Origin: Thermodesulfobacteriota bacterium
GTDB taxonomy: Bacteria > Desulfobacterota > Syntrophobacteria > BM002
NCBI GenBank assembly: GCA_947259475.1
Contig: CAMYLW010000311.1
Coordinates: forward strand, 1 to 5,609
DNA length: 5,609 bases
Direction of reading: 5' to 3'
Below the pieces are notes generated by a model, which did not search any database, was not told the origin of the DNA, and saw only the letters and a program-made list of their open reading frames with translations. The translations under genes and the position numbers were made by a program. Positions 5,269 to 5,609 of this stretch are shown piece by piece. Every line of letters begins with the position of its first letter. Position 1 is the stretch's first letter.

Positions 5269-5530
5269 TTATCGATTTAAAATTTGAGATTTCGGATTAC
5301 GGATTGAAGAACATAAGGCCGGAACCTGTTGATCAACAATTTAAAATCCGCACTCTGCAATCAGATCCGGGTGTCCCAGGCCAGTGAGCTTGTCCTGAGG
5401 GGAGCGAAGGAAGTCCTGGCGGGGGCACCATTATCGATTTAAGATTTGAGATTTCGGATTGCGGATTGAGGACTCACAGTGTTTCTGATTGAGGGCCTGA
5501 GCTGTTGAATCTAAGATCTACATTCTGCAA
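5230..5530. repeat. Diverged tandem duplication of tRNA 3' half plus downstream flank
   Basis: Unit 1 (5230-5364) begins inside the tRNA anticodon loop at ATCCGGGTGTCCCAGG. Unit 2 (5365 to about 5530) begins with the same 16 bases. The units then share AGTCCTGGCGGGGGCACCA, ATTATCGATTTAA, GATTTGAGATTTCGGATT (near-identical) and CGGATTGA. Similarity decays in the remainder but is still visible (GGCC...CTGTTGA...CTGCAAT in both). The offset is 135 bp before and 162 bp after the tRNA T-loop, because unit 2 carries an insertion. Each unit also has GGATTRCGGATT words near its left part and AATCCGCACTCTGCAATC-like inverse words at its right, so each could form an imperfect long hairpin. No gene is seen in 5269-5550. 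Confidence 0.75.
5365..5430 (+). pseudogene. tRNA-Arg 3'-half relic interrupted in the T-loop
   Basis: The relic matches tRNA positions 5230-5245, then carries 31 bases (5381-5411) in place of the four bases TTCG of the T-loop, then matches through the CCA end. It lacks the 5' acceptor strand, the D-arm and the 5' side of the anticodon stem, so it cannot be a tRNA. The inserted segment (CCAGTGAGCTTGTCC, then TGAGGGGAGCGAAGGA) has TCCT/AGGA complementarity and resembles the widespread GAGCTTGTC...GAAGGA REP-like words, suggesting a small palindromic element entered the T-loop sequence. Confidence 0.7.
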
Positions 5531-5550
5531 TTCACAATCAAAGGAGGTTA

Positions 5551-5609
5551 ATGATTACAGAATTGGTTCTGGGTCAGTATCCGCAATATATTGTATTCTT
5601 GATTTCCAG
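5551..5609 (+). CDS. Unidentified gene, first 19 codons only
   Basis: A strong Shine-Dalgarno AAAGGAGG (5540-5547) lies 3 nt before ATG 5551. That is a short spacing, but no better in-frame start exists; TTG 5563 would be 15 nt away. The frame stays open to the window edge: MITELVLGQYPQYIVFLIS. The later residues are hydrophobic and may begin a membrane segment. This is too little to name a family. No clear promoter is seen in front of it, so it may be read from the tRNA promoter or from within the duplicated spacer. Confidence 0.55.
   Translation, partial: MITELVLGQYPQYIVFLIS

Overview
The window looks like chromosomal DNA of an anaerobic, selenocysteine-using bacterium, most likely a Desulfobacterota (deltaproteobacterial) relative. 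This lineage call is inference. It rests on a LivF-type ABC ATPase with a basic C-terminal tail, a solitary bactofilin, a c-di-AMP synthase fused to YbbR domains, and an OsmC-family gene with an in-frame TGA at the catalytic cysteine position. GC content is moderate, and the spacers contain low-complexity and REP-like words.

Layout, left to right. On the + strand: the 3' part of a lipoprotein gene of unknown function (1-699); a spacer with four 10-bp direct repeats (761-800); a livF-like ATPase gene (819-1619); a spacer with a REP-like hairpin; and a bactofilin gene (1878-2267). Convergent to these, on the - strand and read from right to left: a cdaA-ybbR fusion (4827-3349); an Rrf2/IscR-type regulator with three cysteines (3210-2770); and, 13 nt after it, an OsmC-family gene (2756-2289). 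The right end, on the + strand, holds a tRNA-Arg(CCT) with its promoter (5192-5268), a diverged tandem duplication of the tRNA 3' half plus flank (5230 to about 5530), and the first codons of an unidentified gene (from 5551) with a strong Shine-Dalgarno sequence.

The main point is the OsmC gene. Conventional ORF calling splits it into two pieces at a TGA (2564-2562). The pieces are in the same frame, with no codon missing between them. The TGA follows Gly-Gly where OsmC/Ohr proteins carry the peroxidatic cysteine of their GGC motif. The second redox cysteine is intact 68 residues later, and a 6-bp hairpin with G as first loop base lies 12 nt after the TGA, as expected for a bacterial SECIS. 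The best reading is a 155-residue selenoprotein peroxidase. It is co-transcribed with, and probably controlled by, a cluster-binding Rrf2 sensor whose promoter contains a perfect inverted repeat. Together these form a compact redox-sensing and peroxide-detoxifying unit.

The other genes look independent: membrane-bound c-di-AMP synthesis (cdaA-ybbR), a branched-chain-amino-acid-type transporter ATPase without its partners, and a cytoskeletal or envelope bactofilin.
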